NCBI GenBank assembly: GCA_947461155.1
Contig: CANHKE010000032.1
Location: 1 to 8,865 of the forward strand
Reading direction: 5' to 3'
From: Cytophagaceae bacterium
GTDB lineage: Bacteria; Bacteroidota; Bacteroidia; Cytophagales; Spirosomataceae
DNA length: 8,865 nucleotides
This document shows, one piece after another, positions 6,841 to 8,865 of this stretch. Below the pieces are notes generated by a model. It ran no database searches, was not told the DNA's origin, and saw only the letters and a program-made list of their open reading frames with translations. The number at the start of each line of letters is the position of its first letter. The stretch's first letter is position 1. Position numbers and translations under genes: made by a program.

Positions 6841-8631
6841 TTATAAATTGAAAATCAAGGCACTATTGGCCGGAATGTATATTTTGTTACCTGTTAAACG
6901 AGGTGATTCTGAGGTACTAGGAGGTGTAAAATAGGTGTTTTTGGATAAATGAACAGATTTTACTTGCATCAAATCCACTGCTAAAGTGGGAATTTGAATA
7001 TTAAATTCATGACCATGATTCGCATCAAAATTTGTCACAATCAGCAATTTTTCTTTCGCCGTATACCGTAAATACGCATACAAATGCTTCGCATCATAAG
7101 ATGCTTCTTGTGCGTATTGCAAATCAAAAAATGCCCCACGTTGGACAGCTTCCGAAGCATGAACAAATTTAAAAAGGTGCTGATAAAACGCGTCAATATT
7201 TTTCTCCGAATCAGTTAATAAGCCACCATCGAATTTCCCGCCATTCATCCAGCGCTGATGCGTCTCCACGCGCCAAAAGTCAAACATCGAACTTCGATCA
7301 TCCGCTTCATTATATCCTTCAATTTCATTTGCCTTTTCTCCAAATTCCTGACCCATGTAAATCATTAATGGACCATCATGTAACATAGCCGTAACTACCA
7401 TACCCGGAATCGTTGACCAAAAATTGGCCGCTGCAAAAGCCGGTGTATTCAACCGATGTTCATCGTGATTCTCTAAAAACCGCAACATATGCTTTGCAAA
7501 ATCACCTGATTCATGCTGCCAAACGCGCGTTATATCAGCGGTAGTTGCCTCTGGCTTTTGCTGCATTAAGCGACGAATGCCATCATATAAACCTACTTTA
7601 TCATATAAGTAATCAAAACCACCTGTAAAAATATAGTCCTTATATCGATCGGGTTGATAAATCTCTGCAATAAACACCACCTGATCGTGTTGGCTTTTAA
7701 TTTTAGGAATCGCATAGGACCAAAATTCCACAGGAACCATTTCCGCCATGTCGCAACGAAAACCATCCACGCCTAAATCAGCCCAGTAACGCAAAACATC
7801 CACCATTTTCAACCACGTATCCGGAATTGGGTCAAAATGCGTCGCATTGCCGTGTTGGTAATCTATACCATAATTAAGCTTAACCGTCTCAAACCAATCA
7901 TTGATCGATGGTTGTGAAGAGAACACATTATTGCCACTTACTTTCGCCGGAATTTCCGTATAGGGAATGTTAACCGCAACAGGCGGATTTACACCTTCGG
8001 GAACCGAAAATTGGGTACCAGGCAGATAATAGAAATTATTAGGTGCGGCAAATGATACTTGGTTATTGTCATGAACACCAAAATCCACAACACCAGCAGG
8101 CTTTTGATCTGAATGATACTGACGTGCCAAATGATTGGGAACAAAATCAATCACTAATTTTAAGCCGGATTGATGGAATCGAGCCAACATCGCTTTAAAC
8201 TCTTCCATTCGTTTCGCTGGATTATCCGCTAAAAATGGGTTTACATCATAATAATCTTTTATCGCGAATGGAGAACCTGCACGGCCTTTGACAACGGAAG
8301 GATGATCTAATGGCGATCCGAAGGTGGTTAAATCCTCCATGGTTGCATGTTCAATCAAACCGGTAGCGTATATATGCGTTATTCCTTTAGCTTTCAACGC
8401 ATTAAGCGCCTTGGTTGAAACGTCCTTAAATTTAGTCACCCCATTTTGTTGGGCCGAACCATTGCGAACCAAATTAGTATTGGTATTTCCCCACAAGTGA
8501 AACATCATTTGATATACTACAAATTTCGAAGAAGTGGGAGTAGATGAAAGCATAGACGATTGAGAATTCAAATTAGGCGTTAGGCCAAGCATGGCCAAAA
8601 TCAAAAACAAATAGGAGGTAAATCGGATCAT
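6841..8631 (-). CDS. Secreted GH13 alpha-amylase-family enzyme
   Basis: I place the start at 8631, giving 596 residues. The product then opens with a clean signal peptide (MIRFTSYLFLILAMLG..., likely cleaved near residue 23, LNS-Q). The open frame extends upstream to 8706, but that would put 25 unlikely residues ahead of the signal and run through the promoter region. The four GH13 regions are visible in this numbering: I, DFVPNH at 162-167; II, GFRCDMAE with nucleophile Asp294; III, FIAEIY with acid/base Glu323; and IV, FLENHDEHR with His389-Asp390. A C-terminal beta-domain covers about 485-596. The catalytic barrel is complete, so it should be an active periplasmic or exported alpha-1,4-glucan hydrolase or transglycosidase that feeds the adjacent transporter. 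It heads the minus-strand chain and is divergent from pgmB. The exact specificity (alpha-amylase, maltogenic or neopullulanase-like) cannot be read here. Confidence 0.93.
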   Translation of the reverse strand: MIRFTSYLFLILAMLGLTPNLNSQSSMLSSTPTSSKFVVYQMMFHLWGNTNTNLVRNGSAQQNGVTKFKDVSTKALNALKAKGITHIYATGLIEHATMEDLTTFGSPLDHPSVVKGRAGSPFAIKDYYDVNPFLADNPAKRMEEFKAMLARFHQSGLKLVIDFVPNHLARQYHSDQKPAGVVDFGVHDNNQVSFAAPNNFYYLPGTQFSVPEGVNPPVAVNIPYTEIPAKVSGNNVFSSQPSINDWFETVKLNYGIDYQHGNATHFDPIPDTWLKMVDVLRYWADLGVDGFRCDMAEMVPVEFWSYAIPKIKSQHDQVVFIAEIYQPDRYKDYIFTGGFDYLYDKVGLYDGIRRLMQQKPEATTADITRVWQHESGDFAKHMLRFLENHDEHRLNTPAFAAANFWSTIPGMVVTAMLHDGPLMIYMGQEFGEKANEIEGYNEADDRSSMFDFWRVETHQRWMNGGKFDGGLLTDSEKNIDAFYQHLFKFVHASEAVQRGAFFDLQYAQEASYDAKHLYAYLRYTAKEKLLIVTNFDANHGHEFNIQIPTLAVDLMQVKSVHLSKNTYFTPPSTSESPRLTGNKIYIPANSALIFNL

Positions 8632-8670
8632 AAGTAAAATAAACAGCCTAGCACAGCAGAAATAGCTTTC

Positions 8671-8697
8671 TTGGCATAAGTAAATGTAATAATTTTG
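8671..8697 (+). promoter_or_regulatory. Candidate Bacteroidota-type promoter for pgmB
   Basis: TAATTTTG at 8690-8697 is a full match to the Bacteroidota -7 consensus TAnnTTTG. A TTG at 8671-8673 lies 16 nt upstream, slightly closer than the usual -33 spacing. Transcription would start near 8704, leaving a leader of roughly 34 nt before the ATG at 8738. This is a motif match only; AT-rich DNA produces such matches by chance. Confidence 0.5.
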
Positions 8698-8706
8698 AAC
8701 ATTCAA
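8695..8706. promoter_or_regulatory. Short inverted repeat overlapping the pgmB promoter; possible operator
   Basis: TTGAA (8695-8699) and TTCAA (8702-8706) are perfect reverse complements around a CA centre. The left arm overlaps the last three bases of the candidate -7 element and the repeat spans the predicted start of transcription, where a repressor would act. The arms are only 5 bp, so chance is a real possibility. No regulator gene is present in the window. Confidence 0.3.
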
Positions 8707-8737
8707 TTAAACAGAATAACACAAAATATATACCAAA

Positions 8738-8865
8738 ATGACTTACAAGGCATGCCTTTTTGATTTAGACGGCGTATTAGTCGATACGGCCATTTATCAT
8801 TTTCAAGCTTGGAAAAATTTAGGAACTAAATTTGGCTATAGTCTCACAGAAGAGCAAAATGAACA
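8738..8865 (+). CDS. pgmB: Beta-phosphoglucomutase, N-terminal fragment (3' end outside the window)
   Basis: The frame starts at ATG 8738 and runs off the right edge after 42 full codons. The visible N-terminus, MTYKACLFDLDGVLVDTA followed by IYHFQAW, is a HAD-superfamily motif I. Asp9 would be the phosphorylated nucleophile and Asp11 the general acid/base. The DTAxYHFxAW segment (His and Trp of the cap-side substrate site) is the distinguishing mark of beta-phosphoglucomutase, as in the Lactococcus lactis enzyme. It is a soluble enzyme that interconverts beta-glucose-1-phosphate and glucose-6-phosphate after maltose or trehalose phosphorolysis. Divergence from the amylase/transporter genes fits a maltodextrin locus in which a GH65 phosphorylase often follows pgmB; that gene is not visible. 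Only the start of the protein is seen, but the motif is specific. Confidence 0.88.
   Translation, partial: MTYKACLFDLDGVLVDTAIYHFQAWKNLGTKFGYSLTEEQNE

Larger units (their letters stand above)
8632..8737. other. Divergent intergenic region between the GH13 gene and pgmB
   Basis: This 106-nt, very AT-rich stretch is the only substantial noncoding DNA in the window and must hold the promoters of both divergent units. A good plus-strand promoter candidate and an overlapping inverted repeat are listed separately. For the minus strand I see only a poor match (TATTTCTG read from 8664 to 8657) with no suitable upstream TTG, so the GH13 promoter is not located. Neither flanking start codon has a clear Shine-Dalgarno sequence, as is usual in Bacteroidota. 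Confidence 0.7.

Noticed and set aside
8632..8706. Upstream extension of the GH13 gene to an ATG at 8706 (621 residues)
   Set aside because: The extra 25 residues would precede a clear signal peptide, and the DNA overlaps the divergent promoter region; the ATG at 8631 gives a normal secreted protein.
1..8865. Insertion sequence, prophage, CRISPR array, toxin-antitoxin or defence system
   Set aside because: I found no transposase, integrase, direct-repeat array, tRNA or recognisable defence gene; all frames are accounted for by metabolic, transport or envelope proteins.

Overview
The window looks like a chromosomal piece from a member of the Bacteroidota, most likely a Cytophagales-type aerobe; the genus cannot be fixed from sequence alone. 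The reasons are moderately AT-rich DNA, genes with little or no Shine-Dalgarno sequence, a TAnnTTTG-type promoter element, and protein families typical of that phylum (a DUF1460 amidase-like protein, an SLC45-like sugar MFS carrier next to a periplasmic GH13 amylase, and beta-phosphoglucomutase). I see no mobile element, CRISPR array, tRNA or rRNA. Coding density is nearly complete: the only real intergenic space is 8632-8737.

Layout. At the left edge (1-539, +) lies the C-terminal half of an M19 (renal/membrane dipeptidase-like) peptidase. Converging on it is a seven-gene minus-strand chain running from 8631 down to 536. In transcription order it encodes a secreted GH13 alpha-amylase-like enzyme, a 12-TM sugar transporter, a DUF1460 cysteine-hydrolase-like exported protein, a PatB/MalY-type PLP C-S lyase/aminotransferase, a small membrane-anchored protein of unknown function, an IlvD/EDD-family sugar-acid dehydratase and an SDR dehydrogenase. 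Every junction in this chain is a 3-nt gap or an overlap of 1-23 nt, so the seven genes are very probably co-transcribed and translationally coupled. At the right edge (8738-8865, +) the first 42 codons of a divergent gene encode the N-terminus of beta-phosphoglucomutase (pgmB).

How they work together. The right-hand part reads as one arm of a maltose/maltodextrin utilisation locus. The periplasmic GH13 enzyme shortens alpha-glucans, the MFS carrier imports the products, and beta-phosphoglucomutase converts beta-glucose-1-phosphate to glucose-6-phosphate. A GH65 maltose phosphorylase, which would make beta-glucose-1-phosphate, is predicted just beyond the right edge but is not seen. The last two genes of the chain (dehydratase plus SDR) look like part of an oxidative sugar/sugar-acid pathway. 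The DUF1460, PatB-like and membrane-anchored genes between them have no obvious link to either pathway. The strongest points for a second look are this mixed, gap-free gene chain, the palindromic TTAA that supplies both stop codons where the convergent genes meet, and a short inverted repeat overlapping the candidate pgmB promoter. I did not find a convincing entirely new biological system here.
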